A DNA stretch of 64,000 nucleotides from Bacteroidetes bacterium GWF2_33_16 (GCA_001768565.1 MEOE01000028.1:62001-126000); one strand, 5' to 3'; counted from the stretch's first letter, positions 52,397 to 60,952 are shown. Program-made: numbers and translations. The notes: generated from the sequence alone by a model not told the origin.

Positions 52397-54424
52397 ATGT
52401 GTGGCATTTTTGGAGTTATTACGGGTAAAGGATCAGCCTATAGTTCGGGGTTTTTAAATCACTCGGTTAAAACTCTTGCTCATTTATCAGAAAGCCGTGG
52501 CAAAGATTCGTCGGGTATTTGTTTGTTTAATTCACAACAAAAACTACAAGAGATATTTAAAGGCCCTGTGCCGGTTTCATTTCTGCTAAAGAATAATAAA
52601 CTTAAGGAAAATTTAAATTCTGCCTTTTCTGCTAAATCAGATTTTCGCTATGCTTTTGGCCATGCCCGTTTAGTAACCAACGGTACTCAGCTCAACGACG
52701 AAAACAACCAACCTGTTATTAAAGATGGCATAATAGCTATACACAACGGCATTGTGGTAAATGTAAACGAACTATGGGTAAAATGCCCTGAAATTAAACG
52801 AAAATATGAAATTGATACCGAAGTTTTGTTGTCGCTAATACGTTACCATTTACAGCAAAACAATTCGCTGGAGCAATCTCTTGTATTATCATTTAACGAA
52901 GTATTTGGCACCGTATCTGCCGCGATGGTTTTCGACGATATGAATAAATTTGTACTGGCAACAAACAATGGATCATTATATACCTTGCATAATGGAAAAG
53001 ATATTCTGTTTTTTGCATCCGAAAAATTTATGCTTAGGCAGTTTGCCAAAAAAACAAATCTTTCGGAAATTGGGTCGTATGAAATTAATGCTGTAAAACC
53101 CAGCGAGGGATTAATTGTAAATCTCGATGAATTCAAAATTATTCCTATTTCTTTAATTAAAACAGAAAATAAACAACCTGAAGAATTGAGTTCAGAGAAA
53201 TATCCGGTAAAAGTTTATCCTGTGTTATCGAATAAAAAACAGCGTTCTACGGTTATCGACCTCAATTATATTCACTTAAATCCAGATGCAGAAAAGGAAA
53301 AAGCCATTTTACAATATCCCATTGATAAAATTAAAACTTTAAAACGATGTTCAAAATGTTTGCTTCCCGAAACCTTTCCTTTTATTGAGTACAATGAAAA
53401 AGGAGAATGCAACTATTGTAAGAATTACAAACCTAAAAACCAACCAAAACCAATTAATGACTTATTAAAGCTGGTTGAACCTTTCCGTAAAAAAGATGGC
53501 TCGCCAGACGTAATCATTCCTTTTAGTGGTGGCCGCGATAGTACTTATGTATTACATGTAATAAAGAAAGAGCTTGGATTAAATCCTGTTACCTATACCT
53601 ACGATTGGGGTATGGTTACTGATTTGGCTCGTAGAAACATTGCACGAATTTGTGGTAAACTGGGAGTTGAAAATATTATTGTTGCCTCCGACATACACTG
53701 GAAAAGAGAGAATATTCGCAAAAACATTGAGGCCTGGATTAAATATCCAGCACTGGGTATGATTCCCTTATTTATGGCTGGAGATAAGTACTTTTTTTAC
53801 TATGCTCATAAAATTAAAAAACAGTTGGGTATTGATCTTGAAATTTGGGGAATAAATGAACTTGAAAACACCAATTTTAAAACCGGATTTGCAGGATTAA
53901 AGCCACAATTCGATAAAAAAAGGATTTATTCATTATCAATTCAAAATCAGTTAAAACTTTTTGGATTTGTTGGTAAAAATCTTATACAGAGTCCCGGGTA
54001 TATCAATCAGTCCGTTTTTGATTCATTGGGTTCGTTTGCATCTCGATATTTAACACCAAAACCCAATTATTACCATTTATTCGATTATGTTCAATGGAAC
54101 GAAAAAGTAATTGAAGATACCATTATTCAAAATTACGATTGGGAAAAAGCAGTAGATACAAATTCCACATGGCGCATTGGCGATGGCACTGCCTCGTTTT
54201 ATAATTACATATATACATTGGTTGCAGGATTTAGTGAAAACGATACGTTCCGAAGCAATCAAATACGCGAAGGAATGATTTCAAGAGAGGATGCCTTGCG
54301 GCTCATTTATGAAGAAAACAAACCCCGCTACAATTCAATTAAATGGTATCTTGAGATTGTTGGATTAGACTATGAAACAGTAATCAAAAAGATTAATAAT
54401 ATTCCGCGTTTATATAACTCATAA
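52397..54424 (+). CDS. Class II glutamine amidotransferase fused to WbpG/PseA-type N-acetyl-sugar amidotransferase
   Basis: The N-terminal half (about 1-270) is a GATase_6-type class II glutaminase with nucleophile Cys2 (MCGIFGVITG), FGHARLVTNGTQ and IIAIHNGIVVN. A Cys-rich patch (CSKCLLPETFPF, then CNYCKNY, about 318-345) and a PP-loop ATPase domain (IIPFSGGRDSTYVLHVIKKE, about 371-390) follow, as in WbpG, WbuX and PseA. Those enzymes turn an N-acetyl group of a sugar into an acetamidino group. WbpG takes ammonia from separate HisH/HisF-like partners; here the glutaminase is fused. A nonulosonic acid or N-acetyl uronic acid made in this locus is a likely substrate. Confidence 0.8.
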   Translation: MCGIFGVITGKGSAYSSGFLNHSVKTLAHLSESRGKDSSGICLFNSQQKLQEIFKGPVPVSFLLKNNKLKENLNSAFSAKSDFRYAFGHARLVTNGTQLNDENNQPVIKDGIIAIHNGIVVNVNELWVKCPEIKRKYEIDTEVLLSLIRYHLQQNNSLEQSLVLSFNEVFGTVSAAMVFDDMNKFVLATNNGSLYTLHNGKDILFFASEKFMLRQFAKKTNLSEIGSYEINAVKPSEGLIVNLDEFKIIPISLIKTENKQPEELSSEKYPVKVYPVLSNKKQRSTVIDLNYIHLNPDAEKEKAILQYPIDKIKTLKRCSKCLLPETFPFIEYNEKGECNYCKNYKPKNQPKPINDLLKLVEPFRKKDGSPDVIIPFSGGRDSTYVLHVIKKELGLNPVTYTYDWGMVTDLARRNIARICGKLGVENIIVASDIHWKRENIRKNIEAWIKYPALGMIPLFMAGDKYFFYYAHKIKKQLGIDLEIWGINELENTNFKTGFAGLKPQFDKKRIYSLSIQNQLKLFGFVGKNLIQSPGYINQSVFDSLGSFASRYLTPKPNYYHLFDYVQWNEKVIEDTIIQNYDWEKAVDTNSTWRIGDGTASFYNYIYTLVAGFSENDTFRSNQIREGMISREDALRLIYEENKPRYNSIKWYLEIVGLDYETVIKKINNIPRLYNS

Positions 54425-54432
54425 TTATTAAC

Positions 54433-55011
54433 ATGGGCCGATTAAAATATTTTGTTGTAATTTTTTTCCTGTTTTCTGGTTATAAAATCTTTTCGCAAAA
54501 TTTTAATAACACGTATTCACAAGAATATGGTAAAAGTTGGTTTTTCTCTCTTGGAGGTGGTATTCAAATGTCTGGAATAAAATCAGAAGACTTTATTCAT
54601 TCAAATATAGCACCAGCACTGGTAATAAATATTGGTAATTGGGTTACTCCGGAAGTTGCAATTCTTGTTGGATATAAAGGCTTTTACTTTACTACAATTA
54701 GCGATAATGATAAACATTATTATATTTTTTTTTATGGAGAAGTATTATTTAATGTGAATGAGTTAATTAATGGTAAAAATATTGCCAACAATACCTGGAG
54801 TTTAATTGTTCATCCTGGAGCAGGGTATTTTTATAACAGTTATTACAACCAGCCAAATATTTGTGCAAACTTCGGAATAACAAACAGTTTTCAAGTTTTC
54901 GAACGGTTTGAAATCTTCATAGATGTTTCAGCCATAATGGGTTGGGATATTTATCAGGGAGATGAAGATATTCTGCCTAGCTGTGTTCTTGGCTTGACTT
55001 ATTCGCTATAG
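54433..55011 (+). CDS. Small outer-membrane beta-barrel-like protein
   Basis: A signal peptide (FVVIFFLFSGYKIFSQ) leads a 170-residue mature protein rich in alternating hydrophobic strands and aromatic residues: WFFSLGGGIQMSG, APALVINIGNWVTPEVAILV, YYIFFYGEVLFNVNELI, SLIVHPGAGYFYNSYY, ending VLGLTYSL. This fits an eight-stranded outer-membrane barrel of the OmpA/OmpW-like kind found in Bacteroidota. It lies 8 bp after the amidotransferase gene in the polysaccharide operon and has no clear role there. The family cannot be named with confidence. Confidence 0.6.
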   Translation: MGRLKYFVVIFFLFSGYKIFSQNFNNTYSQEYGKSWFFSLGGGIQMSGIKSEDFIHSNIAPALVINIGNWVTPEVAILVGYKGFYFTTISDNDKHYYIFFYGEVLFNVNELINGKNIANNTWSLIVHPGAGYFYNSYYNQPNICANFGITNSFQVFERFEIFIDVSAIMGWDIYQGDEDILPSCVLGLTYSL

Positions 55012-55113
55012 AAAAAAATCAAGGCTAAATCTTTCACATATAAAGTTATTTGGGGTTAAGAAATTAAGTCGTTTTCTGATACAAGAGAGAAAAATGATTG
55101 TTCGCATTAACAA

Positions 55114-56196
55114 ATGAAAATTCTTTTCGATACAGGTCATCCGGTTCATGTTCTTTTTTTTTCTTCGATTATTACACAACTAGAAAAAGACGGGCACACC
55201 TGTCGTTTAAGTATCCGCGAAAAAGACTGTTCTGTTCAGATTGCAACAGCCTATAATTTACCATTTATAACAAAAGGCAAAGGGAGTTATTCGTTTTTTT
55301 TAAAGCCTTTTGCCCTGCTGGGCTTTGTTGTAAAAATATTCCGTTCGGCCCAAGTATATAAACCCGATATTTTTGTAAGCTTTGCTTCGCCATATGCAGG
55401 TATTGTTTCGTGGCTAATGCGTAAGCCCCATATTGTGTTTGATGATACAGAAACAGATCCAATTTTACAATGGATTTATAACCGGTTTTCAACACACATA
55501 ATTACGCCATCGTGTTTTCAGAAAGATTTTGGCAAAAAACATATTCGCATTCATTCTTACAAAGAATTAGCCTATTTAAACCCGCAACGATTTTCCAAAA
55601 ACCCGGAAATTAAAACAGAATTGGGTTTTCAAGCTAATCAGGATTACATTTTGGTTCGCTTAGTAAACCATGGCGCCATGCACGATATATTTTCTAAGAA
55701 ATGGGATAACCCGAACAAATTTTTCTTTATCGAAAAACTGGCAAAAACATATCACCTTGTTATTTCTGCCGAAACAACTTTACCCGCAAACCTGGAAAAA
55801 TTCCGCATGAAATTACCAGAACATTTGTTTCATCAGGTTTTGGCAAATGTAAAAATAATGGTAGGCGAAAGTGCCACTGTAGCAACCGAAAGTGCTGTTC
55901 TGGGTGTTCCTGCTATTTTTATAGATTACAGTACTCGCGGGTATATTACAGAAATAGAAAAAGAGTATGGTTTAGTAATGCACGTTAAGCCCACAACAAA
56001 CGAACTAAAAAAAGCAGAGGAGTTTGTACATACTGTTATGCAAAACCCTGTTAATTCTGTGTACGAAAAGAACAGGCAAAAATTACTTTCAGAAAAAATA
56101 GATCCTACAACATTTATGGTTTGGTTCATCGAAAACTACCCTGAGAGTGTAAGAATAATGAAGGAGAATCCGGATTATCAGTACAACTTTAAATAA
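55114..56196 (+). CDS. DUF354 family GT-B-like protein
   Basis: The 360 residues match DUF354 along their length: MKILFDTGHPVHVLFFSSII, DIFVSFASPYAGIVSWLMRK, HIVFDDTETDPI, and the C-terminal half VLANVKIMVGESATVATESA, VLGVPAIFIDYSTRG. Members have a GT-B-like fold related to MurG and UDP-GlcNAc 2-epimerases and are common in polysaccharide loci, but their reaction is not established. A role as a glycosyltransferase is plausible. A 102-bp gap separates it from the small barrel gene, so it may be the start of a new transcript or a late operon member. Confidence 0.8.
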   Translation: MKILFDTGHPVHVLFFSSIITQLEKDGHTCRLSIREKDCSVQIATAYNLPFITKGKGSYSFFLKPFALLGFVVKIFRSAQVYKPDIFVSFASPYAGIVSWLMRKPHIVFDDTETDPILQWIYNRFSTHIITPSCFQKDFGKKHIRIHSYKELAYLNPQRFSKNPEIKTELGFQANQDYILVRLVNHGAMHDIFSKKWDNPNKFFFIEKLAKTYHLVISAETTLPANLEKFRMKLPEHLFHQVLANVKIMVGESATVATESAVLGVPAIFIDYSTRGYITEIEKEYGLVMHVKPTTNELKKAEEFVHTVMQNPVNSVYEKNRQKLLSEKIDPTTFMVWFIENYPESVRIMKENPDYQYNFK

Positions 56197-56239
56197 AGAG
56201 ACAATTACCAGTGATCTGTGATCTAACTGTGATCTGTGA

Positions 56240-56287
56240 TCCCGTCCCGATAACTCCCGAAAGCTTTCGGGACGGGAGCTATCGGGA
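56240..56287. repeat. CCCGAAAGCTTTCGGG palindromic repeat, copy near DUF354
   Basis: TCCCGTCCCGATAACTCCCG, then AAAGCTTTCGGGACGGGAGC and TATCGGGA. The core and both outer arms match the copies at 26435 and 35303. A GTGATCTGTGATC word array precedes it (56214-56239). Confidence 0.85.
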
Positions 56288-56355
56288 AAAGGGCGCGCGT
56301 GGGTAAAAAAAATTAATAATAAATTTTATCTCTATTGGCCATTACAGCCCCCAAC

Positions 56356-56475
56356 CCCCTGAAGCCTGCCTGCCGGCAAGGCAGGGGGAAAGCCAGCCCT
56401 CATTTAATATATGATTAGCGTAACCTCCCCTGTCTTCGACAGGTAAACTTTAGGGAATCAAAGGGCGCGCACAGG
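56356..56475. repeat. CCCCCT...AGGGGG / TTTAGGGAATNAAAGGGCG repeat, left of the DUF559 gene
   Basis: CCCCCT-GAAG, a CCTGCCTGCCGGCAAGGCAGG dyad and AGGGGG form a hairpin (56356-56388). TTTAGGGAATCAAAGGGCGC then GCACAGGGAA (56450-56478) recurs to the right of the gene. The copy has the same orientation as those on the other side. Confidence 0.75.
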
Positions 56476-56481
56476 GAATTA

Positions 56482-56859
56482 ATGAACACCATGAAAAAAA
56501 GAACCATTGAACGTTCGATGTTTTATAACGCTTCTCCAGAAATTTTCAGAAGAGCTGAAGAGTTGCGTAAAAATATGACTGAGGCAGAAATGGTTTTATG
56601 GAATAAACTAAATAAAAACCAACTTGGATTTCGATTTAAAGCTCAACATCCGATTGAGCGTTTTATTGCTGACTTTTACTGCCATAAGGCAAGACTTGTA
56701 ATTGAAGTTGATGGCGAGATTCATAATTTTCAACAAGAATATGATTTAGGTAGAGCAGCAGAAATAGAAAAATATGAACTAAAAATTCTTCGTTTCACTA
56801 ATGAAGAAGTGTTTAATAAAATAGATCAGGTAATTGAAAAGATTAAAATGAATTTATAA
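56482..56859 (+). CDS. DUF559 (Vsr-like) nuclease-fold protein
   Basis: The 125 residues match the DUF559 group of very-short-patch-repair-like PD-(D/E)XK proteins: LRKNMTEAEMVLWNKL at the N-terminus, FRFKAQHPIERFIADFYCHK, then the core LVIEVDGEIHNFQQEYD, and ILRFTNEEVFNKID. The D-F-Y and E-V-D residues are those expected to bind metal. It is flanked on both sides by copies of one repeat family (56356-56475 and 56873 onward) and has no tie to sugar synthesis. Either MNTMKKR start is possible. Function unknown; a role in the repeat's spread is a hypothesis set out among the findings. Confidence 0.85.
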   Translation: MNTMKKRTIERSMFYNASPEIFRRAEELRKNMTEAEMVLWNKLNKNQLGFRFKAQHPIERFIADFYCHKARLVIEVDGEIHNFQQEYDLGRAAEIEKYELKILRFTNEEVFNKIDQVIEKIKMNL

Positions 56860-56872
56860 AATGCTTTATCTG

Positions 56873-57137
56873 CCCCCCACCCCCTAAAGGGGGGCTTCCC
56901 TTTAGGGAATAAAGGGCGAGCGCGGGAAAAGAGTTGGTTTTACAGTACGTGAAGAAAGTTGTGAAACTTGTTTTGAATATTATAAGATAATAATATCCTT
57001 CGCTGCCCCCACCCCCTAAAGGGGGGCTTCCCTTTAGGGAATAAAGGGCGAGCGCGGGAAAAGAGTTGGTTTTACAGTATGTGAAGAAAGTTGTGAAACT
57101 TGTTTTGAATATTATAAGATAATAATATCCTTCGCTG
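56873..57137. repeat. Two tandem 132-bp copies of the DUF559-flanking repeat
   Basis: The unit begins with CCCCACCCCCTAAAGGGGGG and CTTCCCTTTAGGGAATAAAG, GGCGAGCGCGGGAAA, then an AT-rich tail AGTTGGTTTTACAGTA to AATAATATCCTTCGCTG. The two copies are nearly identical (one visible substitution, C/T, near 56948/57080). A third, diverged copy starts at 57136 (CCCCCAGCCCCTGAGGGGGC) and ends with TTTAGGGAATAAAAGGGCGC at about 57213. Confidence 0.9.
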
Positions 57138-57328
57138 CCCCCAGCCCCTGAGGGGGCGAGTCCAACCCGTAGTTAGTTTAATGAGCAATGGATCCCTTTA
57201 GGGAATAAAAGGGCGCGCACGTGAATTAAATAACTATTCACAAAAACAAATATTCCATCCTACCAAATACTAAATCCTACATACTAATTACTTAAAAAAC
57301 TAATTATAAGAAATTTCTCTACACACAA
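57138..57328. other. Diverged third repeat copy and AT-rich spacer
   Basis: This holds the third repeat copy (to about 57225) and then AT-rich DNA with no ORF. Together with the tandem repeat and the terminator region it forms a gene-free stretch of about 760 bp between the DUF559 and superoxide dismutase genes. Confidence 0.6.
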
Positions 57329-57353
57329 CCCTGCTTCGGCAGGGATTTTTGTT
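57329..57353 (+). terminator. UUCG-loop terminator upstream of the superoxide dismutase gene
   Basis: CCCTGC-TTCG-GCAGGG (57329-57344) followed by ATTTTTGTTT is a near-ideal hairpin with a stable UUCG tetraloop. It would end transcripts from the polysaccharide/DUF559 side. A close copy is at 58545. Confidence 0.8.
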
Positions 57354-57617
57354 TATAATAGATTTGAGATGTGAGATATGAGCTTGCCTGCCATGCCTAG
57401 CGGCAGGTTAACCGGTAGGTAGGTATCAAGACAATAAACAATAATCAAACTCCAAATTTCAATTATCGATTATCAAAAATCATTAATTCCGAAAGCTTTA
57501 GAGAGATGTCGGGAGCGAACCGCAAAGCAGCGAGAAAAAGACAGAAGGCTTTAGACATGTAATTTTAAACATTTAATTGTTTTTTGTGTTTCTATGTTAT
57601 TATTAAAAAATGAAAAA

Positions 57618-58301
57618 ATGAAAAAAATAACATGTATACTAATCGCCTTATTTGCTTTGCAAATTGTAAAAGCCGAGGCACAAACCATTAGTTTTGAATT
57701 CCCTGCATTACCCTATTCATACGATGCATTAGAGCCATATATTGATAAAGCTACAATGGAGATTCATTACGACAGGCATTTTAGAGCGTATTATAACAAT
57801 TTTGTTAAATCTGTTAACGAAAATAACCTGAATGGAAAAAGCCTGGAAGAGATTTTTGCTGATGTAAGTAAATATTCTGCTGTAGTCAGAAATAATGGTG
57901 GAGGATATTACAACCATTCCCTTTTCTGGACTATAATGGCGCCAAATGCAGGAGGTAAACCAGATGGCAAACTATTTGAGGATATTGAGAAAACCTTTGG
58001 ATCGTTCGAAAATTTTACAAAAGAATTCGAGAAGGCAGCCTCTACACAATTTGGTAGCGGATGGGCCTGGTTGGTTGTAGATGAAAACAATCAATTGTTT
58101 ATATTGCAGTTACCAAATCAGGATAATCCGCTAATGGATATATCACCTAAAAAAGGGATGCCAATACTTGCAATTGATGTGTGGGAACATGCCTATTACT
58201 TAAAATATCAGAACAAACGAAGAGACTATATTGCTATTTTCTGGAAGGTTGTTAACTGGAATAAAGTAAGCGAATTATATGCTAATGCACTGAAAAAGTA
58301 A
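57618..58301 (+). CDS. sod: Exported Fe/Mn superoxide dismutase
   Basis: The SOD_Fe_N and SOD_Fe_C domains are complete. The metal ligands are His in MEIHYDRHFRAYYNN, His in NGGGYYNHSLFW, and Asp and His in IDVWEHAYYLKY. FGSGWAWLVVDENN is the standard strand before the last ligands. The start at 57618 (MKKITCILIALFALQIVKAE) gives a signal peptide ending AEAQ, so it is probably periplasmic or outer-membrane associated, unlike the usual cytosolic SodB. Iron or manganese use cannot be decided from sequence. It sits between two similar terminators and is a single-gene unit. Confidence 0.92.
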   Translation: MKKITCILIALFALQIVKAEAQTISFEFPALPYSYDALEPYIDKATMEIHYDRHFRAYYNNFVKSVNENNLNGKSLEEIFADVSKYSAVVRNNGGGYYNHSLFWTIMAPNAGGKPDGKLFEDIEKTFGSFENFTKEFEKAASTQFGSGWAWLVVDENNQLFILQLPNQDNPLMDISPKKGMPILAIDVWEHAYYLKYQNKRRDYIAIFWKVVNWNKVSELYANALKK

Positions 58302-58849
58302 GGCTTTTGTTGTTTTTGTTATTAAGCTCACAGGCTGGTTCGTGGTAAAAAAAGCTAAATTACGATAGACAATTACCAGTGAACTGTGATTCGTGATCTT
58401 TTAATCAAGAAAAGGAAAACAAACAAAACAGCATTAAAACTGCAATAATTTATAAAATAAAACCATTTATAAGCTGTTATGCGGCTTAGAATACATTTAT
58501 AAGTACTTAAAACAAACAAATTAGAAGAAAAATCTCTTCTTACACCCTGCTTCGGCGGGGTTTTGTTTTTAGAATTAAGATGTGAGTATAGAGAGAATAA
58601 ACCATAGTTAAAAAAGCTTGCCTGCCAGCTAAACCGCCTTGAGCAGTAGGTAAGATAAAAGTGAAAAAGCTCTCCCATGTAAACAGTAAACGTTGATTTT
58701 GAACCTATATGTACTATAGAAACAGAAGTTTTTTATTCAAAACCCTTAATTCTACCTATAAATAAATCCCTTCGGTAAACTTTAAATTTTAACTTTGTAC
58801 TTCAAACTTATTTTTTCTTACCTTTAATCCTGTATTTAAAAAAATAAAA
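58302..58849. other. Gene-free region with repeats and a terminator
   Basis: About 550 bp. It holds a GACAATTACCAGTGA/GTGATC word array (58368-58397) like that at 56202-56239, the terminator at 58545, and then TTGCCTGCCAGCTAAACCGC, a diverged CCTGCC element. AT-rich DNA with no clear promoter match precedes the sugar transferase gene. Confidence 0.5.
58545..58570 (+). terminator. UUCG-loop terminator after the superoxide dismutase gene
   Basis: CCCTGC-TTCG-GCGGGG (with one G-U pair) followed by TTTTGTTTTT. It lies about 240 bp after the sod stop and resembles the terminator at 57329 in stem, loop and following sequence. Confidence 0.75.
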
Positions 58850-60388
58850 ATGAACCGACGGTCGATATTTGTAAATACAGTTGTTGATATTGCTGCACTT
58901 AGCCTTGCTTTTTTACTAATGATATGGATTAAGCCGGCCTCGAAACGTATTTACCTGCCAACCTATTTTTATCCATTTCTTATTTTTATTACCCTTTGGG
59001 TAGTTGTTTCGTTAATTGCACGCAAATATTCGGCACCCGAAAGATACAGCCTCTCACGGGCTATGTGGCATATTATTATTACCAACCTTTTAATTTCGGG
59101 AATTGCAGTATTGATAATGTACCTCTTTAAGCACTTATTTTTTTCACGATTAGTTGTATTGGGTACAATAACGGTAGGTACATTCTTTGAGCTATTATTT
59201 GCATTTTGCGATTACTTTATCTGTAATGCTAAACCCGGTCCCGATACATCAAAGGTATTTGAGGTTTATCAGAGAGTTGTTGGCCGCCAGCAGGAAATAC
59301 CAATAGCGGAACCGTTGCTTATAGATTTTTCATTAGAGCAAGTACCCGAAAATATTAAAGAGGCAGTAATTGACGAATCGAATGTTGATGTTTTCTATTT
59401 TTTATCTGAAAATATTGACCTCACAAAGCCCGATTATTCATTATTATCAACCACTACCCGCTTTAATGTTGATAAGCTTCCGGAATTGGTTTATCATAAA
59501 ATTGTTAATCTTCATCGCATTAATGATATACGGTATATTAACAAGTTTTTTGAGTCGGTAAATAAGAAACTCCCCGAAAATGGAATATTTATAGGATGTT
59601 TCGAAACGAAAAACCTGCGCAAAAAGCGAATTTTTAATAAATATCCCCCGGTAATTAATAGCATCTACTATTTCTTCGACTTTATTATTAAGCGCGTATT
59701 TCCAAAGTTTAATCTCACCAAAGGAATTTATTTTTTTCTTACACGGGGTAATAACAGAGTTTTATCGGGAGCAGAAACATTTGGGCGTTTATATTCCTGT
59801 GGTTTTGAGATAATTAATGAAAAAGAGATTCGTGGTTTGTTATATTTTATTGCCCGTAAAGTGAGAAAACCTTATTACGATTTGCATCCCACATACGGTC
59901 CCCTGATTAAGCTAAGTCGAATAGGTCAAAATGGCAAGATCATTTATGTATATAAGCTACGCACAATGCATCCATATGCCGAATATCTGCAGGCTTATGT
60001 TTACAACAAATCCGATTTGCAGGAGGGTGGCAAATTTAAAGATGATTTCAGGGTAACCACGCTGGGGAAAATATTTCGAAAGTTCTGGCTCGATGAATTT
60101 CCTATGCTCATAAACTTATTAAAAGGCGAGATGAAGCTTTTTGGGGTGAGGCCATTGAGTGAGCACTATTTTAGTTTATACTCAAAAGAATTGCAAGAGA
60201 AAAGAATAAAAACAAAGCCCGGCCTAATTCCTCCTTTTTATGTAGATATGCCCAAAACACTGGATGAGATTCAGGCTTCGGAGACGAAGTATCTTAATGC
60301 ATACGAAAAACACCCTTTATTAACCGACTTTAAATACTTTTGGAAAGCAGTGTGGAATATTTTGTTTAAGAATGCTCGTAGTAGTTAA
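58850..60388 (+). CDS. Polyprenyl-phosphate sugar-1-phosphate transferase (initiating transferase)
   Basis: The 512-residue protein has four N-terminal helices (about 8-125), a central Rossmann-like linker, and the C-terminal bacterial sugar transferase domain. That domain carries KIIYVYKLRTMHPYAEYLQA, TTLGKIFRKFWLDEFPMLIN, LLKGEMKLFGVRPLSEHYFS and IKTKPGLIPPFYVDMP. The D-E-x-P and K-x-R-S/T-M motifs contact the sugar nucleotide and polyprenyl phosphate. The TIPxK-like junction of WcaJ proteins is replaced by divergent sequence, and the usual PGxTG-x-Q is KPGLIPPF, so it is an atypical subgroup. It likely starts the repeat unit on undecaprenyl phosphate. Confidence 0.85.
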   Translation: MNRRSIFVNTVVDIAALSLAFLLMIWIKPASKRIYLPTYFYPFLIFITLWVVVSLIARKYSAPERYSLSRAMWHIIITNLLISGIAVLIMYLFKHLFFSRLVVLGTITVGTFFELLFAFCDYFICNAKPGPDTSKVFEVYQRVVGRQQEIPIAEPLLIDFSLEQVPENIKEAVIDESNVDVFYFLSENIDLTKPDYSLLSTTTRFNVDKLPELVYHKIVNLHRINDIRYINKFFESVNKKLPENGIFIGCFETKNLRKKRIFNKYPPVINSIYYFFDFIIKRVFPKFNLTKGIYFFLTRGNNRVLSGAETFGRLYSCGFEIINEKEIRGLLYFIARKVRKPYYDLHPTYGPLIKLSRIGQNGKIIYVYKLRTMHPYAEYLQAYVYNKSDLQEGGKFKDDFRVTTLGKIFRKFWLDEFPMLINLLKGEMKLFGVRPLSEHYFSLYSKELQEKRIKTKPGLIPPFYVDMPKTLDEIQASETKYLNAYEKHPLLTDFKYFWKAVWNILFKNARSS

Positions 60389-60390
60389 TT

Positions 60391-60430
60391 TTACCACACA
60401 GACACTTAGATCACCAAGAAACACGAAGAA
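60391..60430. repeat. CACTAAG-family repeat, left of the GxxExxY gene
   Basis: TTACCACACAGACACTTAGA followed by TCACCAAGAAACACGAAGAA. It begins 3 bp after the sugar transferase stop and matches the unit at 32203-32238 and the right-hand copies at 60876-60947. Confidence 0.8.
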
Positions 60431-60456
60431 AAACTCTGATTAAGAATTAGTAAGAC

Positions 60457-60870
60457 ATGAAAATTACACAAAAATATATTAATGAAATTGCTTACAAAAT
60501 TGTTGGATGTGCTATTGAAGTTCATAAACACTTAGGTCCGGGATTACTTGAATCTGTATATGAGAAATGTCTTATTCAGGAATTAAAAGAACATGGATTA
60601 ATTGTTAGATCACAGGTATTGGTTCCAATTAAATATAAAGACACTCGATTAGAAAGTGATTTACGGATTGATCTTTTAGTAAATGACTTAATAATTATTG
60701 AGTTAAAGGCTGTGGAAGTTATGATTCCTGTATTTAAAGCACAGTTATTGTCTTACTTAAAACTAACAGGAAGACCCAAAGGATTATTAATAAATTTCCA
60801 TACTGAAAATATTACGAATCAATTAGTATCTTTAGTAACAGAAGAATTTGCTAAATTGCCTGTTGAATAA
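60457..60870 (+). CDS. GxxExxY family protein (PD-(D/E)XK-like)
   Basis: The 137 residues show the family name motif in GPGLLESVYEKCLIQELKEH, preceded by IVGCAIEVHKHLG, and a nuclease-like core SDLRIDLLVNDLIIIELKAV (D...E-x-K), with a C-terminal GRPKGLLINF. The fold is PD-(D/E)XK-like but no activity has been shown to my knowledge. CACTAAG-family repeats lie on both sides (60391-60430 and 60876-60947), 26 bp before the ATG and 6 bp after the stop. Nothing ties it to polysaccharide synthesis, so it looks like a cassette dropped into the locus. Confidence 0.9.
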   Translation: MKITQKYINEIAYKIVGCAIEVHKHLGPGLLESVYEKCLIQELKEHGLIVRSQVLVPIKYKDTRLESDLRIDLLVNDLIIIELKAVEVMIPVFKAQLLSYLKLTGRPKGLLINFHTENITNQLVSLVTEEFAKLPVE

Positions 60871-60875
60871 AAATG

Positions 60876-60947
60876 TAACCACTAAGACACTAAGTACACT
60901 AAAAAACACTTAGTGAAACTTCGTGGCCTTAGTGACTAAGTGGTAAA
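60876..60947. repeat. CACTAAG-family inverted pair, right of the GxxExxY gene
   Basis: TAACCACTAAGACACTAAGT at the left and CTTAGTGACTAAGTGGTAAA at the right face each other, with ACACTTAGTGAAACTTCGTG between. This is a head-to-head pair of units, as at 23893-23997. It ends 5 bp before the wzi start. Confidence 0.85.
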
Positions 60948-60952
60948 AAACA

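Noticed and set aside
58373-58678. 101-codon minus-strand ORF between sod and the sugar transferase gene
   Set aside because: It runs across the word array, the UUCG terminator and a CCTGCC repeat. The protein has no domain character and its codon use is unlike its neighbours.
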